A program made the translations under genes and the position numbers. A stretch of 64,000 bases of DNA, from assembly GCF_900101395.1 (NCBI RefSeq), contig NZ_FMZO01000005.1, positions 62,001 through 126,000 on the forward strand. The letters run 5' to 3'. Below, one piece after another: positions 25,908-35,164 of the stretch; positions within the stretch are counted from its first letter, which is position 1; every line of letters begins with the position of its first letter. Source of the DNA: Niabella drilacis. Its GTDB lineage: Bacteria > Bacteroidota > Bacteroidia > Chitinophagales > Chitinophagaceae. The notes beneath the pieces were generated by a model that searched no databases, had not been told where the DNA came from, and saw nothing but the letters and a program-made list of their open reading frames with translations.

Positions 25908-27191
25908 ATGAAGCTACCTGCATGCCTGGCGGCTATTGGCTTATTGTTCCTGTCCTGCAGCGTGGCCCGGAAGCCGGCGGCGCCATCAAAGTCATTTCAC
26001 TTTAACAGGTCGGGGATCTCCTTACCGGTATTGAGCAATTATCTTGAGCGGTCGGTTACCATGACCGAGTTTCTGACAGTGGATCCCTTTGGAATTGATG
26101 GTCCCTATCCCTATAAAGAGGATGATATAAGATTGATAAAGAACACAGGGGCGAAATTTATCGGCCGGGCCATTTATCGCTGGGGCCGGGAAGCTGCATT
26201 AACGGTTCCCGGCTACCTGGAGCAGGCAGAAAAACTGATCGGGCGGGTACATGCTTTTGATAGGGAGGTGGTTTTTCAGGCGGCTATTTTCGAGATCGTT
26301 ACCCGCGAGGTAAATAAGATCCCCATACCCGCCTGGACCTTTGAAGCCATGGGGCTTCCTCCGGAGGAACGCTCTTTCCGTTATGAGCGGATGCTGAATC
26401 CCGGGGGAAAGATGGTTGATCACTGGCATACCGGATCCAGCGTGCCGGATATTGCACAACAGGAAACCCAATTGTGGTTCCTGTTCCTCGCAGGCACGTA
26501 TTTCAAAATCGGGTGCGAAGCCCTGCATCTGGGGCAAACGGCATTAATAGGGATGGCGGATCCGGATCTGCATCACTGGAAGGCGTTCATCGATAAATTG
26601 AGAAGGTATGCCCGTACTGCAACGCGTCGTGGCTGGGTATTGCTGGATGCGCATGTTCCAACGGGGGGCATGATCGTGGATGGGGCCAGCCTGCTGGACT
26701 TTAACAGCTTTCCCCTGCGCATTAAAGAAATACCGGATAAGCCCCGGCAGGCATTGCTGGAAAAGGGATACCTGGATGCACTTTACGGGCGTAGCAGGGG
26801 AGGGGTTACACCGAGTGGCTGGTTGTGCAGCTCATTGCCCTACCTGGTTGAGTTTGATAATTTCGGCTGCAGCAGTACGCCGGGCCGGTCCACCATTACC
26901 AGTCATTTTATATGGGGCTATGATGAAATTACCTGGTTTTACCTGCAAAGTGAGGATTATCGTAAACAATGGTTAAAATATGCCGATCATTGGATCCGTG
27001 AGCAGGATCCGAACGGATTTTTGCAAATGCCGGTAAGCAGGGTGGTGAGTTTGTGCGAAGGAAAAGGCCCGGGAAAATACAGGGGCAACACAAGATCTGC
27101 CAATAACCCCGACGGTTTAAACGTTGAAGAAACAATACGGGAATTGTGGAACACCCGTGGTAAAAAACAGCCACCTGTTAACGGGCGTTAA
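25908..27191 (+). CDS. unassigned lipoprotein, candidate carbohydrate-active enzyme
   Basis: About 427 residues with lipobox LAAIGLLFLSC. I do not recognise the family. Visible blocks: FLTVDPFGIDGPYPYKEDDI, GAKFIGRAIYRWGREAAL, VVFQAAIFEIVTREVNKIPI, YERMLNPGGKMVDHWHTGSS, FLAGTYFKIGCEALHLGQT, RGWVLLDAHVPTGGMIVDGA and a C-terminal WGYDEITWFYLQSEDYRKQW. The alternation of strands ending in acidic/aromatic loops is compatible with a TIM barrel, and E or D residues in IFEIV, EALHLGQ and LLDAH are candidates for catalysis. It sits between a beta-helix protein and a sulfatase in a glycan region, which suggests glycan processing (inference). Confidence 0.6.
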   Translation: MKLPACLAAIGLLFLSCSVARKPAAPSKSFHFNRSGISLPVLSNYLERSVTMTEFLTVDPFGIDGPYPYKEDDIRLIKNTGAKFIGRAIYRWGREAALTVPGYLEQAEKLIGRVHAFDREVVFQAAIFEIVTREVNKIPIPAWTFEAMGLPPEERSFRYERMLNPGGKMVDHWHTGSSVPDIAQQETQLWFLFLAGTYFKIGCEALHLGQTALIGMADPDLHHWKAFIDKLRRYARTATRRGWVLLDAHVPTGGMIVDGASLLDFNSFPLRIKEIPDKPRQALLEKGYLDALYGRSRGGVTPSGWLCSSLPYLVEFDNFGCSSTPGRSTITSHFIWGYDEITWFYLQSEDYRKQWLKYADHWIREQDPNGFLQMPVSRVVSLCEGKGPGKYRGNTRSANNPDGLNVEETIRELWNTRGKKQPPVNGR

Positions 27192-27248
27192 AAACTCATG
27201 CCCGCAAGCTACCTACTGTTGCAATGTACAGTGCTGCATGAATTCTGA

Positions 27249-28742
27249 TTATTGATATTGCAGGTAATTTACTTTTACATCGTTTGCCTGCGGAGTACCG
27301 CTCGTGCTCCTGCCGTTGCTGATAATATGCTGCAGGTTGCGCTTCAGCCGGGCTACTATTTCCGGATTTTGTGCTGCAACATTTGTCTGCTCGGCGGGAT
27401 CTTGTTCCAGATTGTATAATTGCAGCGGAGGCATGGACTGTTGCCGGGCCTCTTTTTCTACAGGAACACTCCATCCTCCCGAGCCGTAGGCAAATTCCAA
27501 TTTCCATTTGCCCTCACGTATGGCAAAGTTGCCGTCGATAGAATGATGAATGGTGGCGGTTCTTTTATATTTCCCTTTCTGCAGCAGCAGGGGCAGAAGA
27601 TCATAGCTGTCTTCTCCTTCCGTAGCTTTTAATGGCGGACCGGTAAGTGCCGCAGCTGTTGCCATAAAATCGGTAAGGCAAACCGTAACGCCGGACGAAG
27701 TGCCCGCTGGTATCATACCCGGCCATTTTACAATAAAAGGGATCCGGTGCCCGCCTTCATAAATATCGGCCTTGTTTCCCCTGAAGGTATAACTGGAGCT
27801 ATGCCCTGCAGCACTCAGCTCTTTTAGATTGGCAGATGGGGAAACCCCGTTGTCACTGGTAAAAACAATGAGGGTGTTATTCCCAATGCCTGCGTCTTTT
27901 ACAGCCTGCAGTATGCACCCTACCATATCATCGGTCATCAGCACAAAGTCGCCATAGTCATTGGTAGCGGTTTTGCCCTTGTAGGACGCCGAAGGAAGAA
28001 TAGGCGTATGGGGTGAGGGCAATGCCAGGTACAGGAAGAACGGGGCCTTGCTCCGTGATTTTTCTTTAATGTAGGTTACTGCTTTCTGTGTAAACCGGGG
28101 CAGCACGGTAGCATGTTCAAAATCATTTCCGATGGGACCTGCACGCCAGAACCCCATGCCATTGCTTCCTTTTATGCTGTCGATAGCAGTAGCCGTGATT
28201 TTGTTGTTTTCTATATAAAAATAGGGGGGTATATCAAGGGAAGCCGTAATGCCATAGAAATAATCGAACCCCAGGGAAGCAGGACCTCCGCTGATCTCCC
28301 GCGTAAAATCGATGCGGCCATTGGCATCCTTTTGCCAACCCAGCCCCAAATGCCATTTGCCGATGCAGGCGGTTTGGTAACCACGGCGTTTTAACAGCGA
28401 CGCAATGGTGCTGCGGTTGGGGGCGATCAGCGGGGCATCATAACTCCATAGTACGCCATTTTGCAAACGGGTACGCCAGGCATAGCGGCCTGTTAGTATG
28501 CCATAACGTGTAGGCGTACATACGGCCGAGTTGCTGTGTGCATCTGTAAATACCATGCCGGCATCGGCCAGCGCATCGATGTTTTTTGTGGGGATCTTTG
28601 AATAGGCATTTAATGCGCTTATATCGCCGTAGCCAAGGTCGTCCGCAAGGATATAAATGATATTGGGATGGCTGGTTTGAGCAAAACTATTGAGTGCCAC
28701 AATACATAGTAGGAGGAGCAACCCCCGCCGCTGATCTTTCAT
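27249..28742 (-). CDS. exported arylsulfatase (S1 family, Cys-type)
   Basis: A 497-residue formylglycine-dependent sulfatase with a signal peptide (LLLLLCIVALNSFAQ). The metal-binding N-terminal block is IIYILADDLGYGDIS; the maturation motif is CTPTRYGILTGRYAW (C-x-P-x-R), with Cys as the residue converted to formylglycine. Other family blocks: GKWHLGL, FFLYLALPSPHTP, VFTSDNGVSP and KADIYEGGHRIPFIVKWPG. It removes a sulfate ester from a glycan, probably in the periplasm. It is convergent with the unassigned lipoprotein. No maturase gene is in the window. Confidence 0.93.
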   Translation of the reverse strand: MKDQRRGLLLLLCIVALNSFAQTSHPNIIYILADDLGYGDISALNAYSKIPTKNIDALADAGMVFTDAHSNSAVCTPTRYGILTGRYAWRTRLQNGVLWSYDAPLIAPNRSTIASLLKRRGYQTACIGKWHLGLGWQKDANGRIDFTREISGGPASLGFDYFYGITASLDIPPYFYIENNKITATAIDSIKGSNGMGFWRAGPIGNDFEHATVLPRFTQKAVTYIKEKSRSKAPFFLYLALPSPHTPILPSASYKGKTATNDYGDFVLMTDDMVGCILQAVKDAGIGNNTLIVFTSDNGVSPSANLKELSAAGHSSSYTFRGNKADIYEGGHRIPFIVKWPGMIPAGTSSGVTVCLTDFMATAAALTGPPLKATEGEDSYDLLPLLLQKGKYKRTATIHHSIDGNFAIREGKWKLEFAYGSGGWSVPVEKEARQQSMPPLQLYNLEQDPAEQTNVAAQNPEIVARLKRNLQHIISNGRSTSGTPQANDVKVNYLQYQ

Positions 28743-28930
28743 GCTTTTATTACAATTTTATCCATAATGTTTAACAGCCCGCGTGGCCCTGTCAGGTTAC
28801 GATGTACCCCAGCCCGGTGCATAACAGGGCTTTTAATGTTTACAGATGCCACCGGGAGCCCGTTGTTACAACCAGTGATTGTTCACCGCCCTATTACGTT
28901 ATCACCGGCCATTATACAAATCGTGTGGGG

Positions 28931-28938
28931 CAAAAGTA
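28931..28938 (-). promoter_or_regulatory. candidate -7 promoter box for the sulfatase
   Basis: On the minus strand TACTTTTG matches TAnnTTTG exactly, about 190 bases upstream of the sulfatase ATG. The -33 element is not clear. Confidence 0.3.
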
Positions 28939-28942
28939 TGAT

Positions 28943-29845
28943 AATAAATATACAACGATTCAGGGCGGAAGGCAAACAAGTTTTGGGGCGATGCGTTTAA
29001 AATTCCCCGACCGGTATTCTTAAGGCGCCGTTTCTATCACCGGCCATTCTTTCGGTGTGTGGTAGCTTTGCTGCCGGCAAATCCGGCTAATGAAATGCAG
29101 AAAAAGAGGCTGCCCGCCGGCGGAGGCCGGCAGGAAACTGCCCGGAATGCACTGCCGGGATATATTCTTCCGGCATCAATTGGAAACCTGGGTTTAGCGG
29201 ATCCCGGCCGGGAGCACAAAGAAACGGGTGGCCCCGGCATGCAAACATAAGAGCGGGGCGTATGGCATCACCGGCCAGTCGTTTCCTCCCTGCCGTTTAA
29301 ATGAGGCGTAGATCTATTATATGGACACTGTTTGCGGGATCGGGTTTATGCCTTCCGGGTATGTAGATATAAAGGGTGTTTCTGAAATCAAAAAGAAGAT
29401 GTTGCAATGTCATAAAGCCGGCTCAAAGACATGAAGGATGAGGCAAATACAGATGTGCTTGAATTGATCGGAACGCAGGCGAAGTTCCGGGGACTGGCAG
29501 CAGGCTGTGCATACGCAGAGGGGTTTTGCCGGCTTGGAGGTTACCAGCGGGGACTGGCAGGGCGGGTTTTGCCTTAGAACCCGTGGCAGAAAAGACCGGA
29601 CCGGGCGCAAAATGAACGCGGGGGGGCGATTGGCTGCTGCCTGGTGTGTCACTAAAAATGGTGACGAACGCGTATTGAAATATTAAATAATTTGCACTAT
29701 GTAATTGGACAAGATTAAAACTTAGAGCCGGCCGGGGTTTTTACCCTGGCTTTTTAATTTCAGCAAAGTACCCGGTCCTTTACCCGGTTAAGGGCAGCAT
29801 TTGGAATTTAATACCTACTTTTATCTGCCATAGCAGGGTTTATTT
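28943..29845. other. gene-free stretch between sulfatase and ECF sigma factor
   Basis: About 900 bases between divergently transcribed genes. Short open frames exist on both strands, but their proteins are low-complexity (Pro/Arg/Gly-rich) and unlike any family. The part around 29080-29180 is rich in GCCGGC-type palindromes. An imperfect -7-like box (TAATTTG near 29689) and a terminator-like hairpin (listed separately) precede the sigma gene. Confidence 0.5.
29731..29755 (+). terminator. terminator-like hairpin in the leader of the ECF sigma gene
   Basis: GCCGGGG / CCCTGGC stem (one G-T pair) around loop TTTTTA, followed by five T residues, about 90 bases before the sigma ATG. It may end a short upstream transcript or act as an attenuator. 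Confidence 0.6.
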
Positions 29846-30430
29846 ATGGAAGTAACAACCGGGGTTCTGTTGGGAAGGATTGTTTCGGGCGATGAGCGCG
29901 CCTTCCGGCAGTTATATAACCGTTACCATCAGCAGATATATGCTATCGGGTATTACCTGAGCCGCTCTCAAACGATAGCAGAAGATATCGTACAGGATGT
30001 ATTTTTAAAAATATGGGATAAACGGGCTGAACTGAGGGAAGTACGGCAATTTGAGGGTTGGCTCAAAATTATTGTAAAAAATCATACCCTCAATGTGCTG
30101 GAAAAAGCTGCAAAGGAGCGGCTGACGCGCAAAGTACAGCAGGAGCAGGAAAGAGCAGCCCTTGCAGAAACCCTGCTGGCGCCCAAACTGGAGCAAAAAG
30201 AGATCAATCACCTGATACAGAAAGCGATCGACCGCCTGCCGCCACAGCAGAAAAAGGCCTACCTGCTCAGCAGGCAGGAGGGCTTTAAGGTGGCAGAGAT
30301 CGCTGAAATAATGGACCTCAGTATTTATACGGTAAAAAACCATCTAAAGGTAGCAACGGCATCCATCATTGCATTTTGTAAACGGAATATGGAACTGGTT
30401 ATTACTATGGTACTGCTTTCAAAAAAATAA
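29846..30430 (+). CDS. ECF-type RNA polymerase sigma factor
   Basis: A 194-residue sigma-70 family protein of the Bacteroidota SusC-linked ECF group. Region 2 (about residues 10-80) has DERAFRQLYNRYHQQIYAI and AEDIVQDVFLKIWDKRAELR; region 4 (about 120-175) has AIDRLPPQQKKAYLLSRQEG, FKVAEIAEIMDLSIYTVKNHL. It directs RNA polymerase to the PUL promoters when released by the FecR anti-sigma factor encoded 80 bases downstream. Activation is probably triggered by ligand-bound SusC through its STN domain. Confidence 0.94.
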   Translation: MEVTTGVLLGRIVSGDERAFRQLYNRYHQQIYAIGYYLSRSQTIAEDIVQDVFLKIWDKRAELREVRQFEGWLKIIVKNHTLNVLEKAAKERLTRKVQQEQERAALAETLLAPKLEQKEINHLIQKAIDRLPPQQKKAYLLSRQEGFKVAEIAEIMDLSIYTVKNHLKVATASIIAFCKRNMELVITMVLLSKK

Positions 30431-30511
30431 TTTTTCCGGGAATAGCCCTTTTTGTTCTGCCGGCTGTCTTTATTATATACTGGAGGGTATAAAAATAAAA
30501 AAGTATTGCTT

Positions 30512-31606
30512 TTGACGCCTAAAATCAGGATAGAGTGGTTGCTCCGGCTACATGCGGAAGGGAAGGCAGCTCCGGCCGATACGGAAGAGTTGTACGGATA
30601 TTACGTAAACCGGGAATATACAGGTATTGTGGAAGCGCTGATTGATGAACTCTGGGACCCGGCGTCTTTTCAGACGTTGTTAACCGATCAGGAATCAGAG
30701 GTCTTGTACCGGAACATCAGCCGCCGGTTGTCCCGTCCGCAAAGATGGCCGGTGGGCCGGTGGATGGCTGCGGCATCTGTTTTGCTGGTTTTGGCACTTG
30801 GGTGGTGGTGGCTGCAATATGGCTCCGGAAAAAAGCAGGAAGCCGCATTGCCGGTTATTACGGATCTGGCGCCCCCGGCGGCTTCCAACGCCGTACTTTT
30901 TTCAGACAATGGCAATAAGCAGGTATTGAAGAGCCGTGATACGCTTGTTACTGCCGGTACTGCCCGGCAGCCGGGACAGTTCAATACGGTATTTAATCCC
31001 CGTGGCAGCCAGCCGATCGCTGTGGTGCTGGCGGATGGCACCCGGTTATGGCTGAATGCAGAAAGCTCTGTAAAGTACCCGTTAGAGTTTGCCACTGCTG
31101 AAAGAAGGGTGCAGGTTAGTGGCGAGGCTTACTTTGAAGTAGCTCATGAGGATGGTAAACCCTTTATTGTAGAAAGCGGCAGTACGCTGGTAAAGGTACT
31201 GGGAACACATTTCAATATCAATACATTTGATGATAAAACCAAAGTAACGCTGTTGCAGGGCATGGTGCAGGTCAGCAATCAAAAGGATTCGGGGCTCATT
31301 AGACCCGGACAATCTGCAATCATTACCGACGGGCTCAATATAGCGGCTTCAGACACGGTGAGTGCTGTGGCCTGGAAAAGCCACCTCTTTAATTTTAAGG
31401 AGACGCCGCTGAAAGAGATCCTCCAGGAGATCGGCCGGTGGTACGACGTGGAAGTAGTTTATGAAGGAGCGGTTCCGGAGGTTACCCTGTCCGGTACCAT
31501 TAACCGGAATATCAATGCCTCAAAGGTATTGGAGATGCTGCATCTCAGCAGCGGCCTGGAGTTCGAAATCCGGGACCGGCACATAATTGTAAAGAAAAGT
31601 CAGTAA
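30512..31606 (+). CDS. FecR-family anti-sigma factor
   Basis: Inner-membrane regulator that holds the ECF sigma factor. A cytoplasmic N-terminal segment (TPKIRIEWLLRLHAEGKAA), one transmembrane helix (WMAAASVLLVLALGWWWLQYG), a periplasmic FecR domain (NPRGSQPIAVVLADGTRLWL, NAESSVKYPLEFATAERRV, GEAYFEVAHEDGKPFIVESG) and a C-terminal DUF4974-type domain (FKETPLKEILQEIGRWYDVE, ...VLEMLHLSSGLEF). The best start appears to be TTG at 30512, giving MTPKIRIEW; an ATG at 30452 would add 20 residues (FCRLSLLYTGGYKNKK...) not expected for the family. The gene follows the sigma gene closely. Confidence 0.9.
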   Translation: MTPKIRIEWLLRLHAEGKAAPADTEELYGYYVNREYTGIVEALIDELWDPASFQTLLTDQESEVLYRNISRRLSRPQRWPVGRWMAAASVLLVLALGWWWLQYGSGKKQEAALPVITDLAPPAASNAVLFSDNGNKQVLKSRDTLVTAGTARQPGQFNTVFNPRGSQPIAVVLADGTRLWLNAESSVKYPLEFATAERRVQVSGEAYFEVAHEDGKPFIVESGSTLVKVLGTHFNINTFDDKTKVTLLQGMVQVSNQKDSGLIRPGQSAIITDGLNIAASDTVSAVAWKSHLFNFKETPLKEILQEIGRWYDVEVVYEGAVPEVTLSGTINRNINASKVLEMLHLSSGLEFEIRDRHIIVKKSQ

Positions 31607-31616
31607 TAAAATAAAA

Positions 31617-31645
31617 GGCGGAAAGTGTTGAAGCCACTTCCCGCC
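31617..31645 (+). promoter_or_regulatory. hairpin between fecR and susC-like gene
   Basis: GGCGGAAAGTG / CACTTCCCGCC (one mismatch) with a 7-base loop. No T tract follows, so it is not a typical terminator; it may stabilise a processed mRNA end. Confidence 0.5.
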
Positions 31646-31693
31646 GGAGGTTCAGTAAATAAATTTTAAACCAATCTCTACTCACCAAACCTA

Positions 31694-31712
31694 TCCCGAT
31701 AGGAAATCGGGA
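31694..31712 (+). promoter_or_regulatory. short hairpin just upstream of the susC-like start
   Basis: TCCCGAT / ATCGGGA around loop AGGAA, ending 10 bases before the ATG. It would fold close to the ribosome site and may influence translation of the receptor. Confidence 0.5.
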
Positions 31713-31722
31713 CAACAAAAGT

Positions 31723-34700
31723 ATGAATTTTACAGGGAACGATTGCGTTTTTCGCCGGCGGCGGGGGACGGCAGCCACATTTTTCTTGCGCATGAAGCTT
31801 TTAATGATTTGTTTATTGGCGGCAACGATGTACGCTTCGGCAGCGGTCAACGGCCAGACAGTTTCTTTTTCGAAAAAGAATGCCAGCATTTCGGATATCT
31901 TTATTGAAATAAAAAAGCAGACGGGGTACAATTTTCTTTACAAAGACGCCCTGCTGCGCTTTAGCCGCCCGGTGAATATCGCTGTCAGCAATATGCCGGT
32001 AGGGAAAGCACTGGATCTTACATTTAAAGACCAGCCGCTGACTTATAATATCGTTGATAAAACGATTATAATAAAAGAAGATCCGCAAAAGAAATTATTA
32101 CTGGGAGTGCCGGTTATTGTTACGGGTACCGTACTGGACGAGCTGGGTAAACCGCTGGCCGGGGCCAGTATCCTGGTTAAGGGGCAAACGCGGGGCACCA
32201 GTACCAATGCCAAAGGCGAGTTTACCATCGATGTTGCTCCGGACGCGGTATTGGAAGTGTCGTCCGTCGGGTATGAGCCGCAGCAGGTAAATGTGGATAA
32301 GCGGGAAACGCTTACCATTGTGTTAAAGGCCAGCCAGGGAAGCCTGGATGAGGTAATTGCAATCGGCTATGGCCGTACTACAAGGGGAAAAAATGTAACC
32401 TCGGTATCTACCTTAAAACCGGATGCGATCACCAACCTGGGTGCTGCTTCTGTGGGGGATGGACTGGCCGGCCGTGTGCCTGGTCTTATTGTTTCTGCAA
32501 GCGGTGGCGGGCCTGGAAAAAAACCGACGATCTCCATACGCGGTGGTGGTACGCCTGTATATGTGATCGATAATATCATATCCAGCGAAGCACAGTTCCA
32601 AACCCTAAACATCAATGATATAGAGAATATCTCTTTTCTGAAGGACGGGCCGGCCACAGCGATCTACGGGGTAGCAGCCGGTAACGGACTGGTGCTGGTA
32701 ACTACTAAGAGAGGTACCAAGGGGAAAATGAATGTGAATTACAATTTTACCCGTTCCATTTCCCAGAACACTTATCTGCCTGAAAAGCTCAATGCTTATG
32801 AATATGTAACGTTGCAGAACCAGGTAGCGGCTGCAGAAGGAGCGGCCCCGGTATTCCAGGATGCGGATGTGCAAAAATATAAGGATCACAGCGATCCGCT
32901 GAATTTCCAGGATAACGACTGGCAGGGGCTTACATTAAAGCGCTATGCCCCGCAATCGCAGCACAATTTGTCGATGAGCGGTGGCAACGAGCAAATGCAG
33001 TATTTTGCCTCGCTGGGATACCTGGACCAGGGTTCCCTGTATAAGTTCGATACCAAATGGCTGAAGCGCTATAACTACCGCTTGCATGTGACCGGTAATT
33101 TTGAGAAGATCGGCCTGAAAACAACCATCGGCCTGTATGGGGTTAATGAGATCAACCGGGATGTGCTGAGCGCATATGCTCCCAGTCAGAACTACAACGT
33201 GTGGGGCCATATCCAGAACCGGTCCCCGATCGATAAAGCATATGCAGACCTGGCGCATACCAAATACGCCAACCAGGGCGATCATCCCATTGTCGAAATT
33301 GATCCCCGGAGCGGGTATTTAAAAAATGAAGGAAGAGATATCAATGGACTGCTGGAAGTGCAATGGAGCGTACCCGGAGTAAAAGGGCTTTCCTTTAAAG
33401 GGAACGGGAACCTGCGCCAGAGCCAGTCTTTTATAAGAGGATGGAATGTTACAGCGCCCCAGTACGCGATCGGAAGTGATGTGCCGTCGCAACCTGCCTC
33501 CGCGCCCAGCTTATCCGTTACGGCCACAACCGGGTACAACTATGTATTACAGGGCTTCGGGGATTATACACGAACTTTTGGCGATCATAGCCTTTCCGTA
33601 ATGGGTGGTTATGAAGAAGCATATGGGTTTGGAGAAAGTGTAAATGCCTCCCGCAACTCTTATGTATTTCTGCTGGACCAGTTATTTGCCGGGCCTGTAG
33701 GCACTTCACGTAACAGCGGCTCCTCCTCCGAAAATGTGCGGAATGCCTGGTTGGGAAGGCTGAATTATGATTATAAAGGGAAGTATTTTTTTGAGGGCGC
33801 TTTCCGCTATGACGGAAGCGATCTTTTCCCTGAAGGAAAACGAAAGGGATTTTTCCCCGGCGGAGTGCTCGGCTGGGTGATCTCGAAAGAACCCTTTATG
33901 AAAGCGCTTGATAACAGTAATATCATCAACTATCTCAGGGGCCGGGTTTCTTATGGTTCGGTAGGACAGATCGAACGCAACGGCGCCGGTGACCCGGTGA
34001 TCGGTTATTTCAGCTATGTGCCGGGCTATGGATCCGGCAGCGGTTATGTGGTAGGCGGGGTGTTGCAACCCAGTTTGAATCCGCCGGCCATTCCCAGCCC
34101 GGATATTACCTGGTATACCCAGCAGTCCTTCAATACCGGGTTGGATTTTGCCACGCTCAACAACCGGCTAAGCGGTTCTGTTGACTATTTTTACCTGCGT
34201 AATACGGGTTACCTGGCTTCCCTTTCTGCCTCTTTGTATACAGATCCCCTGGGTACTGCATTGCCTTTCCGGCTTTCCAACGGGGCCTTTCGCAGGGCCG
34301 GGTTTGATTTTGGCCTGAAGTATTCGGACCATGCCGGGAAGCTGAAATACACGGTCGGTGCTAATTTTACCAGGTTTGACCAGCTTTGGGAAGTAAACGC
34401 CAATGAAGATAGCGCCACGCTCAAAAACCCGTATATGACCTCGTATCATCAGACAGGATTTTTAACAACAGGGCTGTATGCCCTGGGCCTGTACCAGAAT
34501 GCCACAGACATTATCAATAATCCGCGCAAAAGAAATACCACGCTGGCGCCCGGCGATATCATGTACCAGGATGTAAACGGCGATGGCAAGATTGATAACG
34601 ACGATTTCCGCAGGATCGGTAAAAACGGATTTCCCCGGGTGAACTATGGTTTTAATGCAGACCTGAGTTACGAGGGATGGTTCCTGAACATGCTGTGGCA

Positions 34701-35121
34701 GGGAAGCGGTAAACGCAGCGTGTACCTGGGTGATGTATTCCAGGGCAATAGTGCCAGCAGCATCCGCTATGTATTTCAGACGGAAGACCGATGGAGCGCT
34801 TCCAATCCCGGCGCCCAATACCCGCGCCTGTTATCGAGCGGCGGGGTGAACGGGAGCAATAATGATGGTAGCTCTGATTTTTGGGTGATCAATGCCGGAT
34901 ACCTGCGTTTAAAGGCCGTTCAGCTGGGGTATAATTTCAAAGACCTCCTGGCCAAACGCCTGCGCTTTGTTTCCGATCTGCGCATTACACTCAGCGGCAC
35001 CAACCTTGTTACGTTCTCCAAATTGCTGGATTACGGCCTGGATCCTGAAACCGGAAGTAATAATAATTACGACTACCCGGTGCAGCGGACCTATGCCCTG
35101 TCCATCAACCTGGGCTTTTAG
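31723..35121 (+). CDS. SusC/RagA-family TonB-dependent outer-membrane receptor with STN domain
   Basis: An 1132-residue outer-membrane importer for oligosaccharides. After a signal region (MKLLMICLLAATMYASAAVNG, preceded by a 24-residue basic extension) comes an STN domain (about 45-120; VSFSKKNASISDIFIEIKKQ), a carboxypeptidase-like domain (about 133-200; GTVLDELGKPLAGASILVKG, SVGYEPQQ), the plug with VIAIGYGRTTRGKNVTSVST, GRVPGLIVSASGGGPGKKPT and IRGGGTPVYVIDN, then a 22-strand-type barrel to the C-terminal aromatic residue (YALSINLGF). The STN domain marks it as signal-transducing, pairing with the FecR and ECF genes just upstream. SusD follows after 43 bases. Confidence 0.96.
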   Translation: MNFTGNDCVFRRRRGTAATFFLRMKLLMICLLAATMYASAAVNGQTVSFSKKNASISDIFIEIKKQTGYNFLYKDALLRFSRPVNIAVSNMPVGKALDLTFKDQPLTYNIVDKTIIIKEDPQKKLLLGVPVIVTGTVLDELGKPLAGASILVKGQTRGTSTNAKGEFTIDVAPDAVLEVSSVGYEPQQVNVDKRETLTIVLKASQGSLDEVIAIGYGRTTRGKNVTSVSTLKPDAITNLGAASVGDGLAGRVPGLIVSASGGGPGKKPTISIRGGGTPVYVIDNIISSEAQFQTLNINDIENISFLKDGPATAIYGVAAGNGLVLVTTKRGTKGKMNVNYNFTRSISQNTYLPEKLNAYEYVTLQNQVAAAEGAAPVFQDADVQKYKDHSDPLNFQDNDWQGLTLKRYAPQSQHNLSMSGGNEQMQYFASLGYLDQGSLYKFDTKWLKRYNYRLHVTGNFEKIGLKTTIGLYGVNEINRDVLSAYAPSQNYNVWGHIQNRSPIDKAYADLAHTKYANQGDHPIVEIDPRSGYLKNEGRDINGLLEVQWSVPGVKGLSFKGNGNLRQSQSFIRGWNVTAPQYAIGSDVPSQPASAPSLSVTATTGYNYVLQGFGDYTRTFGDHSLSVMGGYEEAYGFGESVNASRNSYVFLLDQLFAGPVGTSRNSGSSSENVRNAWLGRLNYDYKGKYFFEGAFRYDGSDLFPEGKRKGFFPGGVLGWVISKEPFMKALDNSNIINYLRGRVSYGSVGQIERNGAGDPVIGYFSYVPGYGSGSGYVVGGVLQPSLNPPAIPSPDITWYTQQSFNTGLDFATLNNRLSGSVDYFYLRNTGYLASLSASLYTDPLGTALPFRLSNGAFRRAGFDFGLKYSDHAGKLKYTVGANFTRFDQLWEVNANEDSATLKNPYMTSYHQTGFLTTGLYALGLYQNATDIINNPRKRNTTLAPGDIMYQDVNGDGKIDNDDFRRIGKNGFPRVNYGFNADLSYEGWFLNMLWQGSGKRSVYLGDVFQGNSASSIRYVFQTEDRWSASNPGAQYPRLLSSGGVNGSNNDGSSDFWVINAGYLRLKAVQLGYNFKDLLAKRLRFVSDLRITLSGTNLVTFSKLLDYGLDPETGSNNNYDYPVQRTYALSINLGF

Positions 35122-35164
35122 CCGGTAAAAAGATTATGAGAACAATTAATGAAAAAAGAAAACA

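Noticed and set aside
28767-29652. Several short open frames between the sulfatase and the sigma factor
   Set aside because: Products are Pro/Arg/Gly-rich and overlap one another on both strands; no leader or family support.
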